Under the pieces are notes generated by a model. It was given only the letters and a program-made list of their open reading frames with translations, was not told where the DNA came from and made no database searches. Of a stretch of 64,000 bases of DNA, positions 8,551-18,991 are shown in pieces; the first letter of the stretch is position 1, and each line of letters opens with the position of its first letter. This stretch comes from Vreelandella salicampi (GTDB taxonomy: Bacteria; Pseudomonadota; Gammaproteobacteria; Pseudomonadales; Halomonadaceae): assembly GCF_013415105.1 (NCBI RefSeq), contig NZ_JACCDF010000015.1, positions 1 to 64,000 on the forward strand, written 5' to 3'. The translations under genes were made by a program, and so were the position numbers.

Positions 8551-10035
8551 CTAAGCTGAGCGTACACGCGCCACGGCATCCTGCCACCCCTGATAGAGGT
8601 GCTCTCGCGTGGCTTCATCCATACAAGGTACGAAGCTTTTTTCGCAGCGCCAGAGGCGCTCGATTTCATCGAGATCGGCGTACCAGCCCAGGCGTAAACC
8701 GGCTAAATAGGCTGCGCCAAGTGCCGTAGTCTCCAATATCGCCGGGCGGTCTACTTCTACCCCCAGCATGTCAGCCAAGAACTGCATAACCCAGTTATTC
8801 TTAACCATACCGCCATCAACACGCAGCTTTCCCGATTTAGCCGACATATCGTCGCTCATACAGCGTTCTAAATCACGCGTCTGGTAACATACCGCCTGAA
8901 GCCCTGCTGCCACGATTTCGGCAATGCCCGTATCACGCGTCAAACCCAAAATGGCACCCCGTGCTTTTGGGTCCCAGTGCGGAGCACCCAAACCGGTAAA
9001 GGCCGGCACCAAATAGACGCTGTGGCCACTGCGCGTTTCGCGGGCTAATGCTTCCGTCTCCGCCGCATCGGCAAACAAATTTAGCCCATCTCGTAGCCAC
9101 TGCACCGTAGCACCGGCAACAAAGATACTTCCCTCGATGGCATAGGTCGGCTTGCCGTTTAGGCGATAGGCGATTGTTGTCAGCAGGCGATTACGAGACG
9201 TTGCGGGCTCATCGCCCGTATTGACGATCATAAAACATCCGGTACCGTACGTACTTTTCCCCATCCCTGGCGTAAAACATGCTTGCCCAAACAGCGCGGC
9301 CTGCTGGTCACCTGCCACACCAGCAATGGGCAACTCTGCCCCAAGCCAACTCGCATCAATAGTACCGAAATCATCGCTTGAGTCTTTTACCTCGGGCAGT
9401 AATGAAGCCGGTATATTAAACAGCGCGAGGAGCTCATCATCCCACTGCTGTGTATGAATATTAAACAGTGCCGTACGCGAGGCATTCGTCGCATCGGTGA
9501 CGTGGCGCTTTCCATTAGTCAAACGCCAAATCAGAAAGCTATCGACGGTGCCAAAAGCAAGCTCACCGCGCTCAGCTCGCTCGCGTGCACCTTCCACATG
9601 GTCGAGTATCCAAGCCAGTTTGGTGGCAGAAAAATAGGGATCTATCAAAAGCCCCGTGTGGGCTTGCACCGTGTCGGTATGCCCCTCATCACGCAAGGTC
9701 TGACACAAATCGGAGGTGCGTCGATCTTGCCAAACAATTGCGTTATATAGGGGCTCATTGGTGACTCGATCCCACAAAACTGTCGTTTCGCGCTGATTGG
9801 TAATGCCAATACCATCTATCTGCTGGGCGCTGATATCGGCTTTCACCAATACCTCTCTGCAGGTTGATACAACGGAATCCCAGATGTCTTCGGGATTGTG
9901 TTCAATCCAGCCATCTTGAGGAAAATGCTGAGGAAACTCCTGCTGCGCCACTGCCGCTACTTGGCCTTGTCGATCAAACAGAATTGCGCGGGAACTGGTG
10001 GTACCTTGATCAATAGCGAGGATAAAGGAAGACAT
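8551..10035 (-). CDS. glpK: Glycerol kinase GlpK
   Basis: Phosphorylates glycerol taken up by the ABC importer to glycerol 3-phosphate, the substrate of GlpD. 494 residues, the normal length. The FGGY-kinase N-terminus ([15 protein letters not shown], about 7-21) and the later ATP-site segments ([38 protein letters not shown]) are intact. It is on the opposite strand to glpD. No GlpF channel is encoded here, which fits active ABC uptake. Confidence 0.95.
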   Translation of the reverse strand: MSSFILAIDQGTTSSRAILFDRQGQVAAVAQQEFPQHFPQDGWIEHNPEDIWDSVVSTCREVLVKADISAQQIDGIGITNQRETTVLWDRVTNEPLYNAIVWQDRRTSDLCQTLRDEGHTDTVQAHTGLLIDPYFSATKLAWILDHVEGARERAERGELAFGTVDSFLIWRLTNGKRHVTDATNASRTALFNIHTQQWDDELLALFNIPASLLPEVKDSSDDFGTIDASWLGAELPIAGVAGDQQAALFGQACFTPGMGKSTYGTGCFMIVNTGDEPATSRNRLLTTIAYRLNGKPTYAIEGSIFVAGATVQWLRDGLNLFADAAETEALARETRSGHSVYLVPAFTGLGAPHWDPKARGAILGLTRDTGIAEIVAAGLQAVCYQTRDLERCMSDDMSAKSGKLRVDGGMVKNNWVMQFLADMLGVEVDRPAILETTALGAAYLAGLRLGWYADLDEIERLWRCEKSFVPCMDEATREHLYQGWQDAVARVRSA

Positions 10036-10201
10036 AATATATTCGCTTTGTTGTATGTTATTTTCGGATAAAGGCTAATTTTTCGTTTTATTATAATTCA
10101 AGGCTACTCTTGCCGCTTCATATGCTCAAGTGTGAAACCGCCGGCGTATCAAAACAGCGCTAAGCAGTACATGCCATTTAATCTGCCATGGAATAAACAT
10201 C

Positions 10202-10960
10202 TCACGCTAAGTAAAGCGCCACGTCGTGTTGCGTTAGCAAACGCTGAATCGCCTCGGGTGGTTTCCGGTCGGTAAACAAGGCATCTAGCTGGGAAATATT
10301 GCCTTGACGCACCATTGGGTTACGGTGAAATTTGGAGTAATCAGCGGCGAGATAAACACGCCGCGAGTTAGCAATAATCGCTTGCGCGACTCGCACTTCT
10401 TGATAATCAAACTCCAAAAGCGACCCGTCTTCATCGATACCACTGATCCCGATGATGCTGTAATCCACTTTAAATTGATTAATAAAGTCAATGGTGGCTT
10501 CCCCAATGATACCGCCATCTCGCGAACGCACCTGTCCGCCGGCCACAATCACTGTAAAGTCTTCTTTATGCTGCAAAATCGCCGCAACGTTGAGGTTGTT
10601 CGTGATAATTTCTAAGCCTTGGTGGTCTAACAGTGCCTGTGCAATGACCTCGTTGCTGGTGCCGATATTGATAAATAGCGACGAGTGATCGGGAATATGC
10701 TGCGCCAAGCAATGGGCAATACGCTCTTTTTCTGCGAGATGCAGGGTCTTGCGCGTACTGTAAGCCGTGTTCACCGTGCTGGATTCGATGCCAGCGCCGC
10801 CATGCACGCGCCGCAAACGACCTTCGTTGGCGAGTGTGTTTAAATCACGACGCACCGTTTGTGGCGTTACGGCAAAATAGTCAGTGAGTTGCTCAATGCT
10901 CATATAGCCGTGCTGGCGCACCAGCTCGACAATCCCATCTTGGCGGTATTGCTGTTTCAT
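10202..10960 (-). CDS. glpR: DeoR-family repressor GlpR
   Basis: 252-residue regulator with an N-terminal DeoR winged helix ([26 protein letters not shown], about 18-43, printed here only as the start [12 protein letters not shown]) and a C-terminal sugar-phosphate sensor domain ([26 protein letters not shown]). It probably senses glycerol 3-phosphate. Same strand as glpK and 166 bp upstream of it. TTTTCG/CGAAAA words lie in front of glpR and glpK, which fits autoregulation and control of the module. Confidence 0.88.
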   Translation of the reverse strand: MKQQYRQDGIVELVRQHGYMSIEQLTDYFAVTPQTVRRDLNTLANEGRLRRVHGGAGIESSTVNTAYSTRKTLHLAEKERIAHCLAQHIPDHSSLFINIGTSNEVIAQALLDHQGLEIITNNLNVAAILQHKEDFTVIVAGGQVRSRDGGIIGEATIDFINQFKVDYSIIGISGIDEDGSLLEFDYQEVRVAQAIIANSRRVYLAADYSKFHRNPMVRQGNISQLDALFTDRKPPEAIQRLLTQHDVALYLA

Positions 10961-11482
10961 GGTGGACCAGCCCGTTCGTTATGTATCTATTCGTATGGAC
11001 ATAGATTAGCAAAATTTTCGTAATTACATAGCGAAAACAGCTTGAAACATCATAAGCGAAACCATGGCGGTCTTTATTTTCCAGAGAGCTGGCGAGATGC
11101 CGTTTTTTGAGGAGTATGGTCGCTCACTGCGCTACTCTCATAGCGGCAAAGCCTTTCTTCGTAATTAAATGTAAAATCAATAAGTTAAGTAGAATTAACG
11201 ACCTATTTTTCTTCTTTTTATGTACCAAAGCGTACCGACCGAATAAGCACGACAGTGCTACTTTTCGAGATGTCGTCGACGGGAAGTAGCGTGATATTGC
11301 CGAGGGCTACTCGCCGATGGCGCTTAGATAACGACGGCATTTTTCTATACTGAAAATTCATAAAAAACCGTTTAAAAAATAAGGCCCACAGAGGCCCATG
11401 GGCAAGGCTTACCTTCACGTCAAAGACGAGACAAAGCGTTATCCCCGCGCTTTTTGCTAATAACGAATGACAAGGCGAAAAA
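10961..11482. other. Gene-free gap between glpR and the chemoreceptor gene
   Basis: This 522-bp gap between divergent genes shows no recognisable gene. It holds the glpR promoter with a candidate operator (11015-11037) and, at the right, the promoter of the chemoreceptor. A 34-codon frame at 11064-11168 lacks a ribosome site and any recognisable motif. Confidence 0.5.
11015..11037. promoter_or_regulatory. Candidate GlpR operator in front of glpR
   Basis: TTTTCG, an 11-base spacer, then CGAAAA form an inverted repeat 55-77 bp upstream of glpR. It uses the same TTCG/CGAA words as the dyad upstream of glpS and the TTTTCG repeats near 10061 and 10080 upstream of glpK. Autoregulation is an inference. 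Confidence 0.4.
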
Positions 11483-13132
11483 ATGAAAAATATCCGCATT
11501 CAATATGCCTTAACCGGCGCGATGACCCTGTTAATCATTATGGTGCTCATTATTAGCGCTCTATCGATTAATGCATCCCGCAATAGCCAAGAAGATATTA
11601 ATGAGCTATCGACTTTAAGCGCTGAGCAAGTGATGGCAGCCAACCGCATGGAAGTCAATTTGATGGAAATGCGCTTACGTATGGCACGTTTTGTTGAGCT
11701 GACCAATGATAATGAGCCGGGGGCCGATGAAGCGCTTGAGCAAGTGCGTCATAGCCTGACCCGCACGCAAGCACGCTTTGAGGCCTTTGATGCCCATAAC
11801 ATCACTGAGGATCAGCCCCGCTACCCTTATTACATGGCAGTGCGTGACAGTTATCACGCAATGATCACGGATGCCTTGGTGACCGGCATTGAGAATGGCG
11901 ACGTACAACAAATGGCCGCCGACGAACAACGCTTGGAAGATAACGCCCGCGAATTGACCGGAGCCACACGTGACTTTGGCCGTTTTGCTAGCGACCGCGC
12001 CAGTGAAATGGAGACCAATGCAGAGGCCGCCAGCCAGCAAGTGATCTGGACCGCCACCGCCCTGCTGGTGGTGTCGCTAGTGTTATTTGTGGCGCTCCAG
12101 TTGGGTATGCGCCGTTTGATTGTTACACCATTAAGCCGGGCAATCGGCATTTGCGAGAACATTGCCCAAGGCGATTTGACCAGCCGCATCGATGATGAAG
12201 GCCGCAATGAAATCGGCAAGCTCTACCAGGCCATGCGACTCATGCAGAACAAGCTCACCGAGATGATGCTAACGCTGACACAAACCGGCGAGTTAGTGGC
12301 TAACAGCGCGCGTGAAATCGCCAGTGGCAGCGAAGATCTTGCTGCACGTACCGAAGAACAAGCCAGTGCCCTACAAGAGACAGCCTCTAGCATGGAGGAG
12401 ATGTCTTCAACCGTTAACCAAAATAATCAAACGACCAGCTCGGCGCGCCAATTAACCGAAAGCGCTTCTCACAAAGCCAGCGATACTCGTAAAGAAGTCG
12501 ATCAAACAACAGCATTAATGAACAGCATGGAGGAGCACTCTAAAAAGGTTCAGGAAATTGTCCAGGTCATTGAAAGCATTGCCTTTCAAACGAATATTCT
12601 GGCCCTGAACGCCTCGGTGGAAGCGGCGCGCGCGGGCGAGCATGGCCAAGGATTTGCTGTCGTCGCCAGCGAAGTACGTAAGCTCGCCACCAAAACATCT
12701 GAATCCTCCAGTGAAATTCGCCATATTATTGACGATATTGCGAGTCGCATAAAAGAAGGCGTTCGACAATCAGAATTAAGCGGCGAAGGCATGGATGAGA
12801 CCGTCACAGCTGTCACGCAAGTCACCGATTTAATGCAGGAAATTGCGCTCGCCGTCAATGAGCAAAAAAGCGGCATTGAGCAAGTGAGCACCGCCATTAC
12901 CCAAATGGATTCGGCCACACAACAAAACGTCTCCCTGGTCACCCAAACCAGCACGTCGGCGGCATCACTCCAGGATGAGGCTGACCGGCTCGCTGAGCTA
13001 ATTGCCAGCTTCAAACTGCCCAACGAGCGCAAGGGCGCAGCGTTCTCGCCTGCCAACAAGACCGCGTCGCCTGCCAGCTTGCCCAGGGCAACTCACCGCT
13101 CCAACAGTGAGCTGGCATGGGAGTCGTTTTAA
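11483..13132 (+). CDS. Methyl-accepting chemotaxis protein
   Basis: Inner-membrane chemoreceptor of 549 residues. Membrane segments lie at about 8-29 and 189-208, with a four-helix periplasmic sensor of about 155 residues between them. A HAMP region ([20 protein letters not shown]) and the long signalling coiled coil follow, with the conserved tip [20 protein letters not shown]. The C-terminus ends in W-E-S-F, which resembles the WxxF pentapeptide that tethers CheR/CheB in high-abundance receptors. The ligand cannot be inferred. The gene stands alone. Confidence 0.92.
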   Translation: MKNIRIQYALTGAMTLLIIMVLIISALSINASRNSQEDINELSTLSAEQVMAANRMEVNLMEMRLRMARFVELTNDNEPGADEALEQVRHSLTRTQARFEAFDAHNITEDQPRYPYYMAVRDSYHAMITDALVTGIENGDVQQMAADEQRLEDNARELTGATRDFGRFASDRASEMETNAEAASQQVIWTATALLVVSLVLFVALQLGMRRLIVTPLSRAIGICENIAQGDLTSRIDDEGRNEIGKLYQAMRLMQNKLTEMMLTLTQTGELVANSAREIASGSEDLAARTEEQASALQETASSMEEMSSTVNQNNQTTSSARQLTESASHKASDTRKEVDQTTALMNSMEEHSKKVQEIVQVIESIAFQTNILALNASVEAARAGEHGQGFAVVASEVRKLATKTSESSSEIRHIIDDIASRIKEGVRQSELSGEGMDETVTAVTQVTDLMQEIALAVNEQKSGIEQVSTAITQMDSATQQNVSLVTQTSTSAASLQDEADRLAELIASFKLPNERKGAAFSPANKTASPASLPRATHRSNSELAWESF

Positions 13133-13171
13133 CCGCCCGAGAAATGTTGCCCTTATGATGTAACTTAATGT

Positions 13172-13188
13172 GCCCGCCAAAAGCGGGC
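13172..13188 (+). terminator. Hairpin after the chemoreceptor gene
   Basis: GCCCGC-CAAAA-GCGGGC forms a perfect 6-bp stem 40 bp after the stop codon. No clear U-run follows, so it is a weak or Rho-assisted terminator candidate. Confidence 0.45.
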
Positions 13189-13420
13189 TCATTCATGAAC
13201 CTTAGGGGTGGCTGAGCACTGACAAACTCGCTACCAAATGCAGACTTGTCTCACCCTGCTCGCCACCTTGCTGGTAAAGGGTACGTCAAGACGCGTGCGT
13301 CAATTGATAAGTGCATTGATAACAACACAATATTCTGAGGTGGCTGGCTAAGCGCCAGCTGGGCATGGCCTCCACGTTCCTCAAGCCCTTCTGGGCGATG
13401 CTTTGTTGAAGGAAACAAAA

Positions 13421-16400
13421 ATGGACCAGAGTCACCGTCGTCTTGCTACGCAGGCTTGGCTGCTGATCTTAATGACGAGCAGTTTTCTAATGGGTATCAG
13501 CAGCCTACTTATCGGTCTTGTGTCTCGCCTCCCCCTCCCAGCCCAATGGCAGCTGAGTACGGTGGGTGCCATCGCATTGCTGTTGGTAAGCCTTGGGTTA
13601 CTGACATTACTGCGTGATTGGCCTCAAAGGCGGCGTTTAATCGGCGGCCTAGTGGTGGCGTTGGGTGCCTTCAGTCTTGGCCACCACCTTTTAGTTCCGG
13701 CGACTGACAACGGACTTTCTTCTCTCACCGGCCGCTCCCAGTTGAGTCCGTTACCTGCATCGTTACTTCTCATGATAGGGGCGTGCTACTTATTGCCCCC
13801 CGAATTAAAACTATCCAGGCGTTGCTATCGTTTGGTGGGTTGGCTCTGGGTAGGCGTTGGTGTCGTCACGCTGATGTACCCACTGACATCATCCTTGCCA
13901 CCGTCATCGGTTGCCGGTATGAGATCGCTGGGCAGCTTGCTCTTCCTGCTGCTGGGGATGGCTTTGCTGGTGATTGGCCGTCAGCGTGTTCACTTGACGA
14001 TGTCGCTACCCCGCACCGCTATAAAAGTCGGTGTGCTGGGTGTCGCTGCTAGCATCATGATCTGGCTGGCCAGTAGCTGGATGCAGCATAACGCCCGCCT
14101 AACCGATGCCAACAATCTGGTGGGTAACATCGCTGATGGGATGGCGCTGCGAATCGAGAGGAGAGTCGATATGATCGAACGGCTCGCTACTCGGTGGCAG
14201 TCCATGAGGGAGCAACCCGATCACGTCGTCCAGCAGATTTACCCGGTTGAGGCGCGCACCTACCTGGATGATGAGCCGAGCTTGCAGGCCCTCGCCTATT
14301 TAGATCCTGAGTTGCAAATCGGGTGGCGAGTGGGACGCGAGCCCGAAAATCTGTCGTGGCTAATGGACCAATTGGCCGAACCGGCAACACGTGGCTGGCT
14401 AACTCAACAAGATGAACAAAGACGACGTGTGAGTTGGCGCTTTCCCGATCCCGCGCATAGCAGCCACGGCCTTCTGGCGGTGACTCTCGACAACGGCCAG
14501 TCTACGATGCTGGCCACCATCGATGTTGCAGAGATCATCGGGCTGCAGCGGTACCTGGATACGGCTGGCTTCAATATCACCTACACCTCACAGGATAATA
14601 CCTGGGGATCCCTACACGCCCATGGCGGGCACGAAGGCATTACGCTTCGGACGTTTGCTTCCCATGAAGTCGCCTTGCCGGGTGGCCCAACGTTCACTAT
14701 CACCGCCATGAACGGGCCGCAGCCGCTGACCACCCTACCGGGCGCCTTACCGGTGATATTCGGTCTACTGGGCTTGTTATTCACTTACCAACTGATCATA
14801 AGCCGTGCACTGGTAGCGATTCGCGATTCTCAGGCGACAGCCTTACAGCGCAGTGAGCAGCGCTTCCGTTCGCTTTTTACCCAGCATCCAGATGCAGTAT
14901 TTGCGCACAATAAGGATGGAACCTACGAAAGCCTCAACCCAGTGACAGAGGCTATTGCGGGGCTCTCGGAGGATACGCTACTGGGTCAGCACTTTCGCAC
15001 CGTCGTCTGCGAAGCCGCCTGTTCGAAGCAGGATGTCCAACGCACCGAATCGGCCTTTCAGCGAGCTGTCAGTGGCTTCCCGAACAGCTATACCATGTGT
15101 ATGTCACGCGTCGGAAACGCCCCCCAACATCTAGACGTGACGATGGTGCCCATCGTCGTTGATGGCGAAGTCGATGGGGTGTTCGGGATCGCTAAAGATA
15201 TCACTGCTCGCATTATCGCCGAGGAGCGACTGCACATCCTTGAACGTAGTCTAGAGGCCAGCAGCAACGGTGCTGTGATCGTCGACGTTCGCGAGGAGGG
15301 TAAGCCGGTGGTCTACGTGAACCCAGCCTTCACGCGCATTACCGGTTATCTGGAGCAAGAGGTCATTGGCCATGCACCGGTATTCCTTACCGGCGATGAG
15401 ACCGCTCCCGAAGACATCGAACAGATCCAAGCGGCTATCCGCCTCGGCAATAGCCTATCGACCACGTTTCGCGCCTATCGGCGGGATGGAAAGCTCTTCT
15501 GGAACCAGCTGTTCCTGTCACCTGTGAGGGATAGCGATCAGAACGTGACTCATTTTATTGGGATCATGAACGACATTTCCGAACGTAAAGAGCAGGAAAG
15601 CCAGTTAGCCTATCAGGCCACGCACGATGTGCTGACAGGCCTGGGTAATCGTGCTCTGTTCAGCGACCGCTTAGCCCACGACGTAGAGTTGTCGGTACGA
15701 CACGGCCAGACACTCGCCGTATTGTTCATTGATCTTGATGAGTTTAAGCCGATCAACGACACCTTAGGCCACAGGGTTGGGGATCAATTGCTGATCAGTG
15801 TCACCGACCGATTACGGCAGGGTCTGCGCACCAGTGATACCCTGGCCCGCTTGGGCGGTGATGAATTCGTGCTCCTGCTTCCCGATCTAGGTCACGCCAG
15901 CGAAGCGGAAGACGTCGCGACTCGACTGCTGGAAGATCTCAACAAGCCTCACCGGGTTCACGGACACGAGCTACATGTCTCAGCCAGCATCGGTATCGCG
16001 GTGAATTCAGGGGCCATTGATGACCCTGAGCGACTGCTCCAACACGCTGATATGGCCATGTACAAGGCCAAGCAGCAGGGTCGAAACACTTACCAGCTGT
16101 ACACAGAGGATCTCGACAGCAAACTCAGTCTGCGCGTTATGTTACGCAGTGAGCTTCAGGACGCTATCGAACACGGTCATCTCAGCCTGCACTACCAACC
16201 ACTGATGGACCGTGATGGGCATGTTGATGGGTTGGAAGCCTTAGTGCGCTGGCATCACCCGACCAAAGGTTTTATCTCACCGGCGACGTTTATTCCCATA
16301 GCCGAAGAGACCGGACAGATTATCCCGCTGAGCCGATGGGTGATGAAACAAGCTTGCCAAGATGCCCGTCAGCTAGTGGCGCAGGGCCTATTGGCGGGAC

Positions 16401-16921
16401 GCATGGCCATTAACTTGTCGCCCCTTCAGTTTCACCGGCCCAACTTCCTCAGTACGCTGCGTAACGTGCTGAATGAAACAGGCCTAGCGCCAGCGTATTT
16501 GGAGCTGGAGCTGACTGAGGGCATTCTAATGCGAGACACGGATGGGGCCATTGATACCCTCCACGCCCTTAACAGCATGGACGTCAGTACGAGTATTGAT
16601 GATTTCGGTACAGGGTATTCCAGCCTGAGCTACTTGCGTGACCTCCCCATCGACAAGATCAAGATTGATCGCAGCTTCGTGAAAGACGCCTCCAAGAGCG
16701 ATAAAAATGCGGCCATCTGTCGTGGCATTATCACCTTGGCACAAGATTTGGATCTTAGGGTAGTGGCCGAGGGCATTGAAACAGTTGAGCAGCATGACTA
16801 CCAGATGTCATTGGGTTGTGAGGTCTTTCAGGGCTATCTCTTCGCGAAGCCGATGCCGCTGGATAGCCTCACCACTTGGCTCACACTAAGAGCCCAGGCG
16901 TCACCGTTTCCTGAGTCGTAG
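13421..16921 (+). CDS. Membrane PAS-PAS-GGDEF-EAL c-di-GMP enzyme
   Basis: 1166 residues from the ATG at 13421, chosen for its AAGGAAA ribosome site. An upstream in-frame TTG at 13403 is less likely. Order: about six N-terminal membrane helices, an extracytoplasmic stretch of about 190 residues flanked by a further helix, another helix (near 450), two PAS domains (near 480-600 and 605-725), GGDEF and EAL. The cyclase site RLGGDEF (near 812) is intact and has an RxxD inhibitory motif (RTSD) five residues before it. The EAL half keeps EALVRW, NLSPLQF, ELTEG, DDFGTGYSS, KIDRSF and AEGIET. Both activities are therefore possible. Confidence 0.9.
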   Translation: MDQSHRRLATQAWLLILMTSSFLMGISSLLIGLVSRLPLPAQWQLSTVGAIALLLVSLGLLTLLRDWPQRRRLIGGLVVALGAFSLGHHLLVPATDNGLSSLTGRSQLSPLPASLLLMIGACYLLPPELKLSRRCYRLVGWLWVGVGVVTLMYPLTSSLPPSSVAGMRSLGSLLFLLLGMALLVIGRQRVHLTMSLPRTAIKVGVLGVAASIMIWLASSWMQHNARLTDANNLVGNIADGMALRIERRVDMIERLATRWQSMREQPDHVVQQIYPVEARTYLDDEPSLQALAYLDPELQIGWRVGREPENLSWLMDQLAEPATRGWLTQQDEQRRRVSWRFPDPAHSSHGLLAVTLDNGQSTMLATIDVAEIIGLQRYLDTAGFNITYTSQDNTWGSLHAHGGHEGITLRTFASHEVALPGGPTFTITAMNGPQPLTTLPGALPVIFGLLGLLFTYQLIISRALVAIRDSQATALQRSEQRFRSLFTQHPDAVFAHNKDGTYESLNPVTEAIAGLSEDTLLGQHFRTVVCEAACSKQDVQRTESAFQRAVSGFPNSYTMCMSRVGNAPQHLDVTMVPIVVDGEVDGVFGIAKDITARIIAEERLHILERSLEASSNGAVIVDVREEGKPVVYVNPAFTRITGYLEQEVIGHAPVFLTGDETAPEDIEQIQAAIRLGNSLSTTFRAYRRDGKLFWNQLFLSPVRDSDQNVTHFIGIMNDISERKEQESQLAYQATHDVLTGLGNRALFSDRLAHDVELSVRHGQTLAVLFIDLDEFKPINDTLGHRVGDQLLISVTDRLRQGLRTSDTLARLGGDEFVLLLPDLGHASEAEDVATRLLEDLNKPHRVHGHELHVSASIGIAVNSGAIDDPERLLQHADMAMYKAKQQGRNTYQLYTEDLDSKLSLRVMLRSELQDAIEHGHLSLHYQPLMDRDGHVDGLEALVRWHHPTKGFISPATFIPIAEETGQIIPLSRWVMKQACQDARQLVAQGLLAGRMAINLSPLQFHRPNFLSTLRNVLNETGLAPAYLELELTEGILMRDTDGAIDTLHALNSMDVSTSIDDFGTGYSSLSYLRDLPIDKIKIDRSFVKDASKSDKNAAICRGIITLAQDLDLRVVAEGIETVEQHDYQMSLGCEVFQGYLFAKPMPLDSLTTWLTLRAQASPFPES

Positions 16922-17033
16922 GACTTTGCCTTTGCCATAACAGTATGGCGCCGCATGACGGAACCTGAGGATTTAAAGCGCAACAGGGAAGCGCCATCAT
17001 TTTGAACCTCAGTTGTGCCGGAACTGGGCGAAA

Positions 17034-18446
17034 ATGGAGAACTGCTGGCCATCAGGGATGAATAAGTCGGTTAGAGAGCCGAAAACACCTTCACATAGCC
17101 ATTGGATCACATGGCTTCTTCGTTTTGACAGGATATATCCCTTGTTACCCATTGAAGACGTGCTCAAACTAAGTCACAAGGTCATGCAGTCAGGCCACTG
17201 GTATCTGAATCTCAACAAAAACCGCTTGTTTTGGTCGGACGAAGTATTTCGAATACATGGTTATGAGCCGGGGGATATCCAGCTAGACCTTACAACGGCG
17301 ATCAATTTTTACCACCCCGAAGACCGGGAGCGCGTCAGTAATATCATCAATAAGACGCTAAAAACTTACCAACCGCTAAACTTTGTAGCCCATATTTTGC
17401 GGAAGGATGGCACCAGTCGAGTCGTTCATTCGCAGGGCGAGATCAAGTATGGGGAGGAGGGGCACCCAACACATTTATTTGGTGTTATCCGTGACATCAC
17501 GGAAGAATGGGCACAGCAACAGCATCATCGGCGATTGGCCAGCTCTCTGGAAAATACCGATGAAGCCATCGTCATGACCAACCCCAGCGGGTTTATCACC
17601 TGGGCCAATAGCGCTTTCACCCGCATTACCGGCTTTCCCGAGGCGGATTTCTTGGGACGAAAGCCCGGCGATTTTTTGCAAGGGCCAGAAACAGACCCCG
17701 CCACGATAGCGTACATGCGCAGCATGCTATCGAGGCGTGAGTCTTTTACGACGGAAGTGCTGAACCATCATCGGGACGGACATACTTATTGGGTACGTAT
17801 TTCCTGCCAGCCCGATTTTGATGAAAACGATCAACTACTGGGCTTTTCCACTATCCAGAGTGATATCACCAATGAGAAGGAACTACGCCTGAATTTGCAG
17901 GAAAAAATTAATAGCGGGAAGATTTTACAAGAGCGCCTGCGCTATATCGCCTCCCACGATGAATTGAGCGAAATGCCTAACCGGCGCTATTTCATGACAC
18001 AAGCGGAGATTGAAATAGGCCGCTGTCGACGGCATGACCATGATCTTTGTCTTCTCCTTGCCGATCTGGATCATTTTAAGACGATCAATGATACGCATGG
18101 GCACGCAGCTGGCGATTCCGTGATTAAAGCCTTCGCAACGTTATGTGAAAACACCCTGAGACATCATGATCTAGCCGCGCGTATTGGCGGAGAGGAATTT
18201 GCCATTCTCTTACCGGAAACAGATTTGGAGGGCGGCCAGGTGTTGGCCGAGCGCTTAAGGCAGGCATTGGCGAATACACCGGCGATGATAAATGGAGAGC
18301 CGATTTTTGTGACAGCCAGCATTGGGGTAACGATGGCCGCGCACAATGATGCGGATGTAGGGACCATGTTGGCCCGAGCAGACAAGGCGCTCTATCAAGC
18401 AAAAACTGGCGGTAGAAACCAAGTCATCAGTTGGATGGTTGAGTAG
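17034..18446 (+). CDS. PAS-PAS-GGDEF diguanylate cyclase
   Basis: Cytoplasmic c-di-GMP synthase, 470 residues from ATG 17034. ATG 17058 and TTG 17013 are alternatives and none has a strong ribosome site. A PAS domain (HWYLNLNKNRLFWSDEVFRI, near 60-80) and a second PAS (near 175-290) precede a GGDEF domain with RIGGEEF (GGEEF near 385), an active-site form. An RxxD inhibitory motif (RHHD) lies five residues upstream. No membrane segment is evident, so the signal is probably sensed in the cytoplasm. It follows the larger GGDEF-EAL gene by 112 bp. Confidence 0.87.
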   Translation: MENCWPSGMNKSVREPKTPSHSHWITWLLRFDRIYPLLPIEDVLKLSHKVMQSGHWYLNLNKNRLFWSDEVFRIHGYEPGDIQLDLTTAINFYHPEDRERVSNIINKTLKTYQPLNFVAHILRKDGTSRVVHSQGEIKYGEEGHPTHLFGVIRDITEEWAQQQHHRRLASSLENTDEAIVMTNPSGFITWANSAFTRITGFPEADFLGRKPGDFLQGPETDPATIAYMRSMLSRRESFTTEVLNHHRDGHTYWVRISCQPDFDENDQLLGFSTIQSDITNEKELRLNLQEKINSGKILQERLRYIASHDELSEMPNRRYFMTQAEIEIGRCRRHDHDLCLLLADLDHFKTINDTHGHAAGDSVIKAFATLCENTLRHHDLAARIGGEEFAILLPETDLEGGQVLAERLRQALANTPAMINGEPIFVTASIGVTMAAHNDADVGTMLARADKALYQAKTGGRNQVISWMVE

Positions 18447-18991
18447 ATGCTACCCTTGTAAACCGGTTTATTGTGTTATCTAGCGTTGCAATTGGAACTT
18501 GTAGCCGCCCATTTCCCTACGACTGTACAACCGGATCACCAGCGACGTTAGACCACTTGGTGCCGTCTCTCGCTGAAACGCCTCGGTGCTGTTAGGCCTT
18601 ATCAGGAACACCTTTCGGACAGACGCGGGCTTCGTTATAGGGTATTGCTCTCCCCATTGCCTATGGCAGGAGCATAAAAACCGATAGGTTTAGCGCGCAG
18701 GAGGGGAGTCGAAAGCGCCAATGGTCGCGGCGGGCTGGTGAGGGTCTTCGCATCACAGGGATTAGCCACCGCGAGATTGTATTATTCGGACATGTAGTAT
18801 CCTGCGAGAACGGTCATCTTCAGCGGGGTAACGCCGTGTCAGCATTACCGAGCGTAAAGAGACTCAAACTCAAATGCTAGGAAAACTCATTTATAAACAA
18901 GGACTAAGTAACTAAAGCTTGATGCGGGACAACTCTATTTCCAGCCTCAGCCCTATAGTGGAATCACAACCTTCCTACAGGGGTATCGGCA
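18447..18991. other. 545-bp gap upstream of the dms operon, no gene recognised
   Basis: Neither strand shows a credible gene here. The longest open stretch, on the minus strand (18480-18692), has no good start and no recognised motif. The right end must hold the dmsA promoter. A weak FNR/Anr-like half site, TTGAT-GCGG-GACAA, is at 18919-18932, about 60 bp before dmsA; only its left half fits the TTGAT-N4-ATCAA consensus. Confidence 0.4.

Noticed and set aside
11064..11168. 34-codon frame between glpR and the chemoreceptor
   Set aside because: There is no ribosome site, no recognisable motif and no neighbour that would predict a small gene here.
13133..13420. c-di-GMP riboswitch before the GGDEF-EAL gene
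   Set aside because: The conserved GEMM core could not be found; the gap shows only a terminator-like hairpin and weak GC-rich dyads.
18480..18692. Open minus-strand frame of about 70 codons upstream of the dms operon
   Set aside because: It lacks a ribosome site and a good start, and its translation matches no family I recognise; a chance frame in GC-rich DNA is likely.
18919..18932. FNR/Anr box before dmsA
   Set aside because: Only the TTGAT half fits; the other half (GACAA) shares three of five bases, so I mention it in the gap entry but do not call it a site.
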